Shown piece after piece: positions 7,710 through 17,131 of a stretch of DNA of 45,345 nt. This DNA is from an uncultured Lachnospiraceae bacterium (GTDB taxonomy: Bacteria > Bacillota > Clostridia > Lachnospirales > Lachnospiraceae), in assembly GCA_946405625.1 (NCBI GenBank), contig CAMJHQ010000029.1, forward strand, positions 1 to 45,345. Reading direction: 5' to 3'. The position numbers and the translations under genes were made by a program. The number at the start of each line of letters is the position of its first letter. Within the stretch, counting starts at the first letter, position 1. Under the pieces are notes generated by a model. It was not told where the DNA came from. It was given only the letters and a program-made list of their open reading frames with translations, and made no database searches.

Positions 7710-9366
7710 GTTTGGTTCCTTTCTTCTTTACTACTATCGCAGCTATAATACATATCACTGCTGCAGCTGCAATAACAGCGAAATTATTAATCACATAACC
7801 GTTTTTCTCAGTGTAAATTGCAATTCCCGAATTTACGAGTGCATTTTCAATAGTCGAATAAGCATTACACATCATATGACAGAAAATATTATACCATATG
7901 TTTCCGGTCATCTCATATATGATTGAGAATACAACTCCCGCAACAAATGTCTCTATAAATCCCTGGATGTTGTATACGTGAAGCGCTGCGAAAAACAGTG
8001 AACCAACTATTATGGCAAAGGTTTTACCGGTTTTACGACGAAGCAGATTATATACTCCATATCTGAACATAAGCTCTTCAAATATAGGACCGACCAGTAT
8101 TATCATTATATATTCCATGAAACCCGGATTTCCGACATCATTTGACTCTACCGGTAATACTCTGTTAAGGCAGATACCGAGAGTTGATTCTAATAATATT
8201 TTTAAAATACATATTGATACAATTGCCGTGATAATTATTCTGTAATTTATCTTCCATTTACCTGAAATATTCTTATTTCCGATTTTTTTCTTAGCTACAA
8301 ATAATGTTACTATTACCGCAGTGATCAGCGTTCCGATTTCTCCGGCGTAACCTGTTACCTGATTCTCTGTAAATGAAGGATTAATAATATTCAGGATACT
8401 GCTGCTTATAACAAAAGCGGCCATCAATATTCCAAATACAGCTGCGATCACACCTGTGCAGTACAGAATTTTTCCAACAATACCGTTACTCTTCTTGATC
8501 TTGTCTGTGTTCTTCTCATTTTCAAGCACATGTGAATCATCATTGTTCTTATTAATAATATCGTTTATCTTCTTAGATCTGAGTATGATCAATGCATTGA
8601 TAAGAAAAATAGAATGCTTAAGTATCGATTTAACCGGTGTAAATCTGCCTTCAACTGCATACATATCTGCAAGTGAATGACCGTTGAATAATCCAATCTC
8701 CATGATGATTATAAAATCAAACAATCCATGAAGTATAGAAACAACATGTATATTTCTATGTCTTGCATAAATTGCGCAATAAAGTGAACCTGTCAGGATA
8801 TTACAGAACACCTGTAATATAGTTTCATTAACTGCCTGTCCGTAAAAAATATTTGTTATATGAACTGCGCCAAAAAGAACTGCACCTATAATTACCGAAA
8901 ACCATATTCCCTTCTTTGTGTTTCCATGTTTTCTGAGAAGAATTTCTGTAACCGTACCCCTGAACAGTATTTCTTCAGAATATCCTATTGCCAAGGTGAA
9001 AAGTAAAAAATAGATAATCTCTCCGGGTCTTTTAAAACTTCTTCCTTCACCGACAAGCTCTATCGCAACTATTATACCAAGTACTATAAATCCAAGTAAT
9101 GTTCCGCCTGATATTAACCCTTTAAAGAACGATTTCTTCGATGATTTCGAAGGCTTAAGTACATCTATCGTTTTGAATATAAAAGCTATAAATAATATAG
9201 GCAATAACTTAAAAATAACCTCTTGGGCGAAATAAGATTTATTGGAAATTCCGAATGTAATTCCAAAAAAATTAAATACATAATGAATTGCACTATTAAT
9301 CAGTTCAAATAATGCTATAGTTGCCAAAACCTTTATTACAGTATGTTTATTAAAAAATCCGCGCAT
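7687..9366 (-). CDS. Membrane protein with two CPBP (CAAX protease/bacteriocin-processing) domains
   Basis: The protein has 559 residues and many membrane segments. Two complete CPBP intramembrane-protease cores are present. Domain 1 (about 30-265) has EEILFRG, FGAVHITNI and HGLFDF. Domain 2 (about 300-535) has FEELMFRYG, FAALHVYNI and CHMMCNAY. CPBP enzymes usually carry one core of about 200-300 residues, so this is a duplication or fusion. A hydrophilic Asn/Lys/Asp-rich linker lies between them. It is first in an operon with a two-component system, suggesting a peptide-processing or bacteriocin-immunity/envelope-stress role, as inferred for Abi/CPBP proteins. The start at 9366 has AAAGGAGG upstream. 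Confidence 0.88.
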   Translation of the reverse strand: MRGFFNKHTVIKVLATIALFELINSAIHYVFNFFGITFGISNKSYFAQEVIFKLLPILFIAFIFKTIDVLKPSKSSKKSFFKGLISGGTLLGFIVLGIIVAIELVGEGRSFKRPGEIIYFLLFTLAIGYSEEILFRGTVTEILLRKHGNTKKGIWFSVIIGAVLFGAVHITNIFYGQAVNETILQVFCNILTGSLYCAIYARHRNIHVVSILHGLFDFIIIMEIGLFNGHSLADMYAVEGRFTPVKSILKHSIFLINALIILRSKKINDIINKNNDDSHVLENEKNTDKIKKSNGIVGKILYCTGVIAAVFGILMAAFVISSSILNIINPSFTENQVTGYAGEIGTLITAVIVTLFVAKKKIGNKNISGKWKINYRIIITAIVSICILKILLESTLGICLNRVLPVESNDVGNPGFMEYIMIILVGPIFEELMFRYGVYNLLRRKTGKTFAIIVGSLFFAALHVYNIQGFIETFVAGVVFSIIYEMTGNIWYNIFCHMMCNAYSTIENALVNSGIAIYTEKNGYVINNFAVIAAAAVICIIAAIVVKKKGTKHVQDTCC

Positions 9367-9392
9367 ATCACGTACCTCCTTTTGAGGTAATG

Positions 9393-9442
9393 ATAATACG
9401 CGAACTTTTCCTGATTTTATTATTAACCTTAACGTAACCTTA
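9393..9442 (-). promoter_or_regulatory. Response-regulator-dependent promoter of the CPBP-RR-HK operon
   Basis: On the minus strand two copies of TAAGGTTA (9435-9442 and 9424-9431) are exactly 11 bp apart, immediately upstream of a poor -35 (ATAAAA, 9416-9421). A TATTAT -10 (9393-9398) follows 17 bp later. This is the layout of a promoter activated by an OmpR-family regulator, most simply the regulator encoded in the same operon. Confidence 0.65.
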
Positions 9443-9467
9443 AATTTTTAAGAAATCGAATCATCTC

Positions 9468-12400
9468 TTAACTCAAATGCTTCCTGCATTCACGGATACC
9501 GCAGATCTTTTCGTTTTCATATCCTGAATTTTCTTTTCCGTATTCATAGATTTCAATAGCTTTCTCATAATCACCGTCAAGCTCTGCATAAAGTGCAAGT
9601 CGGTCAGTCTTATCCACACAGAAGAAATATGAGCAATGTGAGCATTTCTTACATCCGTCAATCATATCAAGACATTCAAAAGCTTTTTCTTTCTCACCCA
9701 TCGCAAGGTAAATTCCGGAAAGCCTGCTGAGATAAAGCGGTCGATATCTCTTAAAATTAATATAATTATCAATCGAACCATGTGATTTCTCGATACACTC
9801 CAGAGCTTTTCGTCCTGCTTCAGCTGCCTTTTCGGCATTTCCCATAAACATGTATACTCTTCCGAGCAGATCATAAGCCTGACAGATATTATCATAATAT
9901 TTAATATCCGAATTATATTTTTTTCTTACATCCATACTTACATATTTTTCGTAGTAACGAGCTGCAATTTCCGGATTTCGATCGGTAAAAATATGATAAT
10001 GACCGACTGACCAGATTGCATCCAAAAAATCGTCCTGAATATCATCCGGTAGATCATTTATATCTCTGAAGAGATTTATTCTATCAATAAATGCCATATT
10101 TTCGGCTTCAATCTTATACATCTCATCTACTCTGTCTGCAATAGAATATGATGTTGCTATATCATACATATAGTCGATCAGATTCAAAAACTTCTCATCC
10201 GGAATATTCGGATATCTGTCAGCTATCTTACATACACTGAATTCTATATCATAATCACATTTTTCACCGGTGATCTCTTCTATTTTCTGTCTTATAGAAT
10301 TAACTCTGGCTTCAATCGCACCCTTGTAATCTGCTGATCTGTCATATAAGTCAGCCAATCTGTTATAGAATCGGAGTCCATGCTTATCAAATCTCTCCAT
10401 ATAGTTCTTATATTCCGCAACAGCCTCATCGAATCTGTTCTGTTTCTCGAAAAGATTTGCAAGATTGGTAAATGCAGCAAATCCATTCTTTCCCTTATAT
10501 ACATCAATTGCTTTTCTGAAATCCGCCTCAGCCTCTTCATATCTTTCGGTACGCATATATATAAGACCTCTGGCATTTATAACATACGGATCATCCGGAA
10601 AATCCTCTACAGCCTTATTCAGAAATTCCATAGCCTTATCATATTCCATGCCATCGATCAGAATAAGCGCATACTGTACAGCAGATCTTGCATCATAACG
10701 AAGATTGATAAGACTTTCTGCAACCGCAATAGCCTTCTCACTATATTCAGCTTCCTCGAGTTCCCTGAATCTGTAATCATTATAATAATCGGATAGTTCA
10801 TAATGAAGATTAACATTTCTCGGTGACTTCTTAAAACCGGACTCAAAGTAAGCTCCGGCTTTATTCGTATCTTCCTCTTTTTTATAGATCATTCCGATCT
10901 CGTAATCTACCGTGCCGTTGTTCGGGAATTTCTCAAGCATTTCCATATAAAGCGGCTTAAGATCATATCCGCTGTCATATCTTTCTCTGAAATCAACGTC
11001 CAGCCAATATGGGTTTATATTTCCATCATCGCATTTTTTTGCCTTATCAATAAGACTCAGTAATTTCTCTTTAAAATCTTCCTCGGAAATGTATTCCGGA
11101 TCCTGAGACTTCTTATCCATCATACAGTATCCGTAACTTACATAAAACTCGGATGGAAGCTCAAACATACTTGAATCTTCGTCTATACTGCCCTCAAGCA
11201 GATTAAACTTTACCAATGCCTCGTCATAGTTTTTCTTTGCACGAAGGTATTTTGCATAATTAAAATCAAGTCTGATATCCTTTACATCATTTTCCTTGAT
11301 AAACTCAAGACAAGTTTCAAAGCCTTCAAAGTCGTTATAATCAAGGTAAATGGTTTCTGCACGATAATATGAATCGGCATATTTCGGATCATTATATCTG
11401 AGATAGAAATAGTCCTCTATTACTTCTCTTGCATAATATGCCTTAAATGCCATATATTGCCTGTTGTCGTGGCAGATGGCAATATATTCATTTTCTTTCT
11501 CAATCTCTTTTGTCCAAAAATCTACGCCTTCTTCATATTCCTTACGCATTGCAAGTACGGCATCATACAGATTGGCATATTCATAATAATCACTGTCCAG
11601 ATTATACTTAAGTGCCTTAAGCACATTTTCCTTCGCATTATCTGTATCATTAATATTCAGATATAGTGCACCTAAAATATAATACGTATATGGAATTCTT
11701 AAAATATTTCTTACATCAGCGATAGAATAATCATCCAGATTATAGTCTGCATCGGGATCATATCTCTTACAAAGCTCATCCTTAAATTTGGTCATATAAG
11801 AAATGGCCTCTTCAAACTGATTTTGTCTCATAAAATAAGTTCCGATGAAATAATCATACATTAAAATCTCATCATCCACTGGATTTAAATCCTTGATGAG
11901 CTGATAACCTTCTTCCAGACGCTCATTTCTCGAATATATCCATGCAAGACTTATCTTAAGACTGTTATTCTCCGGATTCGCTTCGATCATTCCAGGCAGT
12001 TCTTCGAGCCTGTCATGCTCTATCTGCTTATTTATTAATTCATATACAGAACTGTTGCGATGATAATTCATCATATATGCGATGTAGTCATATGCAGTTT
12101 TTTTATCACCTTCAAGATAACTGCAAAGAGAAAGCACAGCATGGTTTTCATTTATATAGATAACTTTATTTGTCTTTGGAATAATCTCTTTACATTTCTT
12201 AAGCTTATCCTCAGATATAGAAATAGTCTTATCTGATATTTCCATATTTTTATGAGAATCCTGAACAAAGAATCTGAGATACATGAACATAATATGCGAA
12301 TTATAGTATTCCGCATGCTGTTCACCTGAAAGAATCCTGTCGACTGCCTTCGATACAAGCCCGAAACATTCAACATAACTCTCTTTATAGTATAAATACT

Positions 12401-13172
12401 TTATAAGTGCCAATTCTTCAAAGCAATGATAAAAATCATATTTTCTTACAAAAAGTAAATCTGCTCCGAGACGATCTATCAAAGCCGTTCTGGTTTCAGG
12501 AGGAACATTCATATTATCTATTGTTTCAAACTCAGCATAGAATTTCTGAAGCATTGAAATATATTCATCAACCTCATATTTAAACTTCCTTACTTCAGAA
12601 GGAGCCTGATCGGTTTCGATAACAAAATCATTTATATCATTGTTGCCGTTCTGTCTTCCGACAACAACCTGCTCATCCAGAATATAATTTCCATCATTAA
12701 CAGACTCCACCAGAAAATCTACATAATCCTTTGGATACTGTTCTTTAAGAGCTTCTGCATCCTGAACAATAGACATAACCTGATCTATCTTTTTCCAAAC
12801 ATAAACAGGATATTTTGAATTTTCCATGGCATAATTCAGGAAATCCGTTCTGATTGCTTCCTGCTCATCTATAGAATCAAATTCAGGTGCTGAGAAAAGT
12901 TCATTCCAGTAATTAATATCAGTTCTTTTACTGATATCTTTATAAATATCATTAATCCTCGACATTACTTCTGAAAGCTCTTCTTCCTCCTCTTCGGAAC
13001 CGGCTTCTGCAATACGGATTGCCTCATCATAAGCTTCTTTCAACGCCATGAAACCTTCCTGATCATCTTCAGGATTAGTTGACACAAGCTTTAATCTGTA
13101 AGCCTCTCTTATAGCTTCAACATCATCAGTTTTTTCAATTCCTAAAATATCCCAGATCAATTTTTCGTTCAT
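9468..13172 (-). CDS. Very large J-domain-like/TPR repeat protein
   Basis: The protein has 1234 residues from the ATG at 13172, which has AAGGTGG upstream; an in-frame ATG 48 bp earlier lacks a good site. Residues 1-55 (MNEKLIWDILGIEKTDDVEAIREAYR...FMALKEAYDEAI) have the helix pattern of a J-domain, but the HPD tripeptide is replaced by NPED. The rest is made of TPR-type helical pairs, clearest in the C-terminal half (EYDKAMEFLNKAVEDFPDD, RYEEAEADFRKAIDVY). A cysteine knuckle CKKCSHCSYFFC lies near residue 1175 and may bind zinc. It is cytosolic with no signal peptide. It probably scaffolds proteins; whether it recruits DnaK is doubtful without HPD. It is a single-gene unit with its own strong promoter. 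Confidence 0.8.
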   Translation of the reverse strand: MNEKLIWDILGIEKTDDVEAIREAYRLKLVSTNPEDDQEGFMALKEAYDEAIRIAEAGSEEEEEELSEVMSRINDIYKDISKRTDINYWNELFSAPEFDSIDEQEAIRTDFLNYAMENSKYPVYVWKKIDQVMSIVQDAEALKEQYPKDYVDFLVESVNDGNYILDEQVVVGRQNGNNDINDFVIETDQAPSEVRKFKYEVDEYISMLQKFYAEFETIDNMNVPPETRTALIDRLGADLLFVRKYDFYHCFEELALIKYLYYKESYVECFGLVSKAVDRILSGEQHAEYYNSHIMFMYLRFFVQDSHKNMEISDKTISISEDKLKKCKEIIPKTNKVIYINENHAVLSLCSYLEGDKKTAYDYIAYMMNYHRNSSVYELINKQIEHDRLEELPGMIEANPENNSLKISLAWIYSRNERLEEGYQLIKDLNPVDDEILMYDYFIGTYFMRQNQFEEAISYMTKFKDELCKRYDPDADYNLDDYSIADVRNILRIPYTYYILGALYLNINDTDNAKENVLKALKYNLDSDYYEYANLYDAVLAMRKEYEEGVDFWTKEIEKENEYIAICHDNRQYMAFKAYYAREVIEDYFYLRYNDPKYADSYYRAETIYLDYNDFEGFETCLEFIKENDVKDIRLDFNYAKYLRAKKNYDEALVKFNLLEGSIDEDSSMFELPSEFYVSYGYCMMDKKSQDPEYISEEDFKEKLLSLIDKAKKCDDGNINPYWLDVDFRERYDSGYDLKPLYMEMLEKFPNNGTVDYEIGMIYKKEEDTNKAGAYFESGFKKSPRNVNLHYELSDYYNDYRFRELEEAEYSEKAIAVAESLINLRYDARSAVQYALILIDGMEYDKAMEFLNKAVEDFPDDPYVINARGLIYMRTERYEEAEADFRKAIDVYKGKNGFAAFTNLANLFEKQNRFDEAVAEYKNYMERFDKHGLRFYNRLADLYDRSADYKGAIEARVNSIRQKIEEITGEKCDYDIEFSVCKIADRYPNIPDEKFLNLIDYMYDIATSYSIADRVDEMYKIEAENMAFIDRINLFRDINDLPDDIQDDFLDAIWSVGHYHIFTDRNPEIAARYYEKYVSMDVRKKYNSDIKYYDNICQAYDLLGRVYMFMGNAEKAAEAGRKALECIEKSHGSIDNYINFKRYRPLYLSRLSGIYLAMGEKEKAFECLDMIDGCKKCSHCSYFFCVDKTDRLALYAELDGDYEKAIEIYEYGKENSGYENEKICGIRECRKHLS

Positions 13173-13232
13173 AATCCACCTTCTATAAAATGTAATATTC
13201 CGCTCGCTTGTTATAATCACAATGATAATAAC

Positions 13233-13261
13233 ATAGTATCAAAAATAGAATTTACTGTCAA
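13233..13261 (-). promoter_or_regulatory. Sigma-A promoter of the J/TPR gene
   Basis: TTGACA (13256-13261), 17 bp, TACTAT (13233-13238) on the minus strand, 61 bp upstream of the ATG at 13172. This is an unusually good match to the consensus. Confidence 0.8.
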
Positions 13262-13311
13262 GAAAAAAATGGTCCAAAAAGCTTTCTCTTTATGATAATA
13301 GTACAGTATAT

Positions 13312-13343
13312 AAAAAAAACAGCCGGTCCATACGAACCGGCTG
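13312..13343 (-). terminator. Intrinsic terminator after cstA
   Basis: Perfect 8-bp stem CAGCCGGT (13320-13327) / ACCGGCTG (13336-13343). On the minus strand it is followed by eight T residues. Confidence 0.92.
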
Positions 13344-13363
13344 AATTAAGTAAAATATATATA

Positions 13364-15130
13364 CTATTCTTCTGCTGCTTTACCCTTACCCTGCTTTGCA
13401 AGATTTGCAAATGAGTAAACCGCAAGCACAAGCGCAAGTACTACAAGAAGTACTGCAAGTATAGCCTGAATATATACCCAGATATCCGCACCTTCTGTAC
13501 CAAAAAGCTTTACCTTACTCATAATAGTCTGAATAAGTGATGTTATTGTTACAATAAGCATGAATACCATAGGAATGTAGAACATCTTGTTGTTCTTTCC
13601 GACCTTGCCGAGCCATGTGCAGACTGCGAGAAGTCCTACAGCTGCAAGGAGCTGATTTGCAGCACCGAAAAGAGGCCAGATTTTTGCATATCCTGTCATT
13701 CCGAGACCAACGCCGAGAACAACTGTTACGATAGTTGCAAAATACGGATTGCAGAGGAACTTCTTCTTGCCTGAAACAGTCTGAACTGTTTCATCAGGAG
13801 CAAGCCAGAATTCCTGGAACATATATCTTGCAAGTCTGGTAGCTGTATCAAGTGATGTTAAACAGAATACAGAAACAGCAAGAACAAACATGCTGTAAAT
13901 GATATTTACTATTGCACTGTCTGCGCCCGCAAATGTACCGATCATCTGTGAGATACCACCGGCAAAAACAGCGGTCGGGCTTGTAAGTCCTGTTGCGGCA
14001 AGAGCTTCCTTATCTACATTAACTGTCTTCCATACAAAACCTACTGCACAAAGAGAAATAACAGCAACAACGCACTCAATAAGCATTGATCCGTATGCAA
14101 CAGGACGTGCATTTGCTTCATTATCAATCTGCTTCGAGGTTGTACCTGAAGAAACAAGTGAATGGAAACCTGAGATAGCTCCGCAGGCGATGGTTACAAA
14201 AAGTGCAGGGAAAATACTTCCCGTTGCAAAAAGACCGTTTGATCCGTCAATCGTCCATCCGGAAAATGCAGGGATATCAAGTGTACCCTGACCCATGATT
14301 GAAGCACCGATAATAGCGATAACAGCAACAGCTATCATGAAGTAAAGAAGGAACGAACTGAGATAATCTCTCGGCTGAAGCAGTATCCAAACAGGTGTAA
14401 CAGATGCAATAAGAATATAAATTCCGAGTATCCACATCCATGCATTATATGAAACTGTAATCGGATACCAGTTCATACCTATTGCTACGATTACTATAAT
14501 TCCGATAACACCTATTACTGAAGCTGGACCTATAGGAACATTCTTTCTGTAAACAAGGAAACCGAAAACGATAGCAAGCACAATGAAAAGCAGAGAGATC
14601 ATAGCTGTCTGCTGGTGTGCCGTAAGAGCAGCACCTTCCACTGCGGCACCTGCCGAAGTTGTACTTCCGAAGGTACTTGCAACGATTGAACTGAAGGCTG
14701 CAACTACAAGAAGAAGCGTAAGATATCCGAATATAATGAATATCTTCTTAGCAAGATTTCCCATAGCGTCTTCGATAACTTCACCGATGGACTGTCCCTG
14801 ATGACGAATAGATGCAAAAAGTGCTCCGTAATCATGCACACCACCGAAGAATACTCCTCCGATAAGAACCCATAAAAGAACAGGTATCCAACCGAAGATA
14901 GCTGCCTGGATCGGTCCGTTGATAGGACCGGCACCTGCTATCGATGAGAAATGATGACCCATAAGTACCGGTGTTTTTGCCGGAACATAGTCTATTCCAT
15001 CTTCCATCTCATGCGCAGGAGTCGTCTTCTTAGGATCGACGCCCCATTGCTCTGCCAGCCATTTTCCGTAGAAAACATAACCGCAAAGTAAGATCACAAT
15101 ACTGACGATAAGTATCAATGCTGCATTCAT
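13364..15130 (-). CDS. cstA: Carbon starvation protein CstA-family transporter
   Basis: The protein has 588 residues and about 16 hydrophobic segments. Conserved CstA blocks include HHFSSIAGAGPINGPI, GVHDYGALFASIRHQG and FHSLVSSGTTSKQI. CstA/BtsT proteins import pyruvate or, in older work, peptides at the cytoplasmic membrane. The start at 15130 has GAGGGGAT upstream. A small protein (15199-15726) is encoded just upstream and is probably cotranscribed. A hairpin (15153-15178) lies in the gap before the gene. The length is shorter than E. coli CstA (about 700) and typical of the short Gram-positive form. Confidence 0.93.
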   Translation of the reverse strand: MNAALILIVSIVILLCGYVFYGKWLAEQWGVDPKKTTPAHEMEDGIDYVPAKTPVLMGHHFSSIAGAGPINGPIQAAIFGWIPVLLWVLIGGVFFGGVHDYGALFASIRHQGQSIGEVIEDAMGNLAKKIFIIFGYLTLLLVVAAFSSIVASTFGSTTSAGAAVEGAALTAHQQTAMISLLFIVLAIVFGFLVYRKNVPIGPASVIGVIGIIVIVAIGMNWYPITVSYNAWMWILGIYILIASVTPVWILLQPRDYLSSFLLYFMIAVAVIAIIGASIMGQGTLDIPAFSGWTIDGSNGLFATGSIFPALFVTIACGAISGFHSLVSSGTTSKQIDNEANARPVAYGSMLIECVVAVISLCAVGFVWKTVNVDKEALAATGLTSPTAVFAGGISQMIGTFAGADSAIVNIIYSMFVLAVSVFCLTSLDTATRLARYMFQEFWLAPDETVQTVSGKKKFLCNPYFATIVTVVLGVGLGMTGYAKIWPLFGAANQLLAAVGLLAVCTWLGKVGKNNKMFYIPMVFMLIVTITSLIQTIMSKVKLFGTEGADIWVYIQAILAVLLVVLALVLAVYSFANLAKQGKGKAAEE

Positions 15131-15152
15131 GTAAATCCCCTCTTTCGTTATG

Positions 15153-15178
15153 CCGGTATACTGCAGTTTTTATACCGG
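15153..15178. other. Hairpin in the cstA leader
   Basis: CCGGTATA (15153-15160) and TATACCGG (15171-15178) form a perfect 8-bp stem with a 10-nt loop, 22 bp upstream of the cstA start. It could act as an operator or as a leader RNA structure that separates cstA expression from the upstream gene. Confidence 0.5.
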
Positions 15179-15198
15179 TGTAAATATGTTTCGGCGCA

Positions 15199-15726
15199 TC
15201 AGGCGTCGAAAATTTTTTCATAATAAGCGGCAAGATGCTTAGCCGGCTTATTAGCTGCTGCCTTTCCGGTGGAAAGGTCCATGAGAACAACATGGCCTTC
15301 TACATGACCACGTATTGTCATAAGATAATTTTTTTCATATCGAAATTTTCTTAATGCATTAATCACCTCTTCATCCGGAGATGTCTTAGATAAAAATGCT
15401 ATAGTAAGATATGAATACATATGATCCTTTTCCGGATATTTGTTGCCTTTACAGACAAGTTCCGGAGCCATATGTTCGGCCATGAGAGCTTTTACACTCT
15501 CCAGATCCTGTAAAGTCACCTTATCTTTCTCCAGAAACAGAATATGTTCATAGCCATGAATGCTCCATAAATTTGCTTTCGGACTTATAACATACTTCTC
15601 GCTTATCGTAGAAAAATATCCGTAAGCCTCAGCCTTTACTGAGCCTATCTCAAATCCCCTTGTTATATCAAAGGAATTTGAATAATCATCCAATAATCTG
15701 TCTAAAAACTTTCTGTTTTCCGCCAT
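15199..15726 (-). CDS. Small uncharacterised protein upstream of cstA
   Basis: The protein has 175 residues from the ATG at 15726; a GTG three codons earlier is possible but less likely. I do not recognise the family. It is soluble, with no signal peptide or membrane segment. Internal patterns include WSIHGYEHILFLE, SYLTIAFLSKTSPDEEVI, and an alternating hydrophobic KNYLMTIRGHVEGHVVLMDL that looks like paired beta strands. The spacing of 68 bp and same strand suggest an operon with cstA, so it may be an accessory or regulator of the transporter. Confidence 0.7.
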   Translation of the reverse strand: MAENRKFLDRLLDDYSNSFDITRGFEIGSVKAEAYGYFSTISEKYVISPKANLWSIHGYEHILFLEKDKVTLQDLESVKALMAEHMAPELVCKGNKYPEKDHMYSYLTIAFLSKTSPDEEVINALRKFRYEKNYLMTIRGHVEGHVVLMDLSTGKAAANKPAKHLAAYYEKIFDA

Positions 15727-15916
15727 TGTAATCACTCATTTCGATAGTCAAAAAAATTACATTGAACATTATAAAACTTTTAATTTTCTATATCCACAAA
15801 AAATAACAATTTCGAGTCATTTTTTTAATTTTTCAAACATCTGTTCATTTCGTCGAAAAACATAAACGATGCTTACACACCGAGAGTTAAATGAATTTTG
15901 ATAATAATATGTCTCA

Positions 15917-17041
15917 TTAATTCATCGTTATCAGCTCATACTCACGAGTTCCGATTCCGATCTTCTCGGCATGCTCCAGAGTCTCTGCCCATGAAACATT
16001 CGGATTGCTGTTATGCCATACATCACCATGATCATGAAAATCTTCGCTTGCCATATTATCACCAAGCTGACTGTTTCTGATCGGTTCAGCTTTCTGACAC
16101 AGGTCAACACATGCCTGATCAAGAGCAACAGGATCAAAAGAAGCAAGCATTCCGATATCCGGAAGTATCGGTGCATCATTTTCCCCATGACAGTCACAGT
16201 TTGGAGAAACATCTGTTATAAGACTGATGTGGAAACACGGTCTTCCGCTCACAACTGCAGCTGTATATTCAGCCATTCTTCTTCCCAGCATCTGTGGAGC
16301 ATCCCAGTTATCATTCTCGATCGCATCGAATGCACATGCACCTATACAGCGTCCGCACCCCTTACATTTTTCAGGGTCAATCCATGCCTTGTTTCCTTCG
16401 TAACTTATAGCATCTGAACCACACTCTTTAGCACATCTGCGGCAGCCCTTACATAAATCTGTTTCAACATGAGGATGTCCGCTGTTATGCTGCTGCATCT
16501 TACCTGCTCTACTGCCGCATCCCATTCCGATATTCTTTATAGTTCCTCCGAATCCTGCCTGTTCATGTCCTTTAAAATGTGTGAGCGAAACGAAAATATC
16601 AGCATCCATTATTGCATGTCCTATATATGCTTCCTTACAATATTCTCCGTTAGGTACAGGAACGGCAATATCATCGGTTCCTCTAAGTCCGTCACCGATA
16701 AGTATCTGACATCCCGTGGTAACAGTATTAAAGCCGTTAATATTGGCACAATCAAGATGCTCAAGCGCATGCTTACGGCTTCCCGGATACAGCGTATTAC
16801 AATCTGTAAGGAACGGCAGTCCGCCACCTTCTTTAATTACATCTGCAACAGCCTTTGCATAATTCGGTCTGAGAAATGCAAGGTTTCCAAGCTCTCCGAA
16901 ATGCATCTTGATTGCTACAAATTTGTTGTCCATATTAATACTTCCGATTCCCGCCATCCTTATAAGCTTCTGCAGCTTCTCCGGAAGACTTACTCCGAGC
17001 CCCGTTCTGAAATCAGTAAAATACACCTTTGATTTTTCCAT
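15917..17041 (-). CDS. DUF362 domain protein with two 4Fe-4S clusters
   Basis: The protein has 374 residues. The DUF362 fold spans most of the length, with typical VAIKMHFGELGNLAFLRPNY near the start and GGTIKNIGMGCGSRAGK. Two ferredoxin-type clusters are inserted at about 195-240 (CKGCRRCAKECGSDAI and CKGCGRCIGACAFDAI), each with four Cys. A short CDCHGEND motif follows. It is cytosolic. The biochemical role of DUF362 proteins is not settled; a redox or iron-sulphur carrier role is inferred. The start at 17041 follows AGGAGG. Confidence 0.87.
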   Translation of the reverse strand: MEKSKVYFTDFRTGLGVSLPEKLQKLIRMAGIGSINMDNKFVAIKMHFGELGNLAFLRPNYAKAVADVIKEGGGLPFLTDCNTLYPGSRKHALEHLDCANINGFNTVTTGCQILIGDGLRGTDDIAVPVPNGEYCKEAYIGHAIMDADIFVSLTHFKGHEQAGFGGTIKNIGMGCGSRAGKMQQHNSGHPHVETDLCKGCRRCAKECGSDAISYEGNKAWIDPEKCKGCGRCIGACAFDAIENDNWDAPQMLGRRMAEYTAAVVSGRPCFHISLITDVSPNCDCHGENDAPILPDIGMLASFDPVALDQACVDLCQKAEPIRNSQLGDNMASEDFHDHGDVWHNSNPNVSWAETLEHAEKIGIGTREYELITMN

Positions 17042-17109
17042 AGATACCTCCTTTTATGCCACATAAATTTATTACAACTTTAAAACAAACAACGTTCAAT
17101 TTCTTCCTT

Positions 17110-17125
17110 ATCGGAACATTCCGAT
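17110..17125 (+). other. Short palindromic hairpin between hipA and the DUF362 gene
   Basis: ATCGGAA (17110-17116) and TTCCGAT (17119-17125) are followed on the plus strand by GATTTTTT, so it looks like a terminator pointing right. No plus-strand gene precedes it, so its job is unclear. Confidence 0.35.
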
Positions 17126-17131
17126 GATTTT

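Noticed and set aside
13173-13220. Sixteen extra N-terminal residues for the J/TPR protein
   Set aside because: The upstream ATG lacks a good ribosome binding site, while the ATG at 13172 has AAGGTGG and begins the conserved J-like helix.
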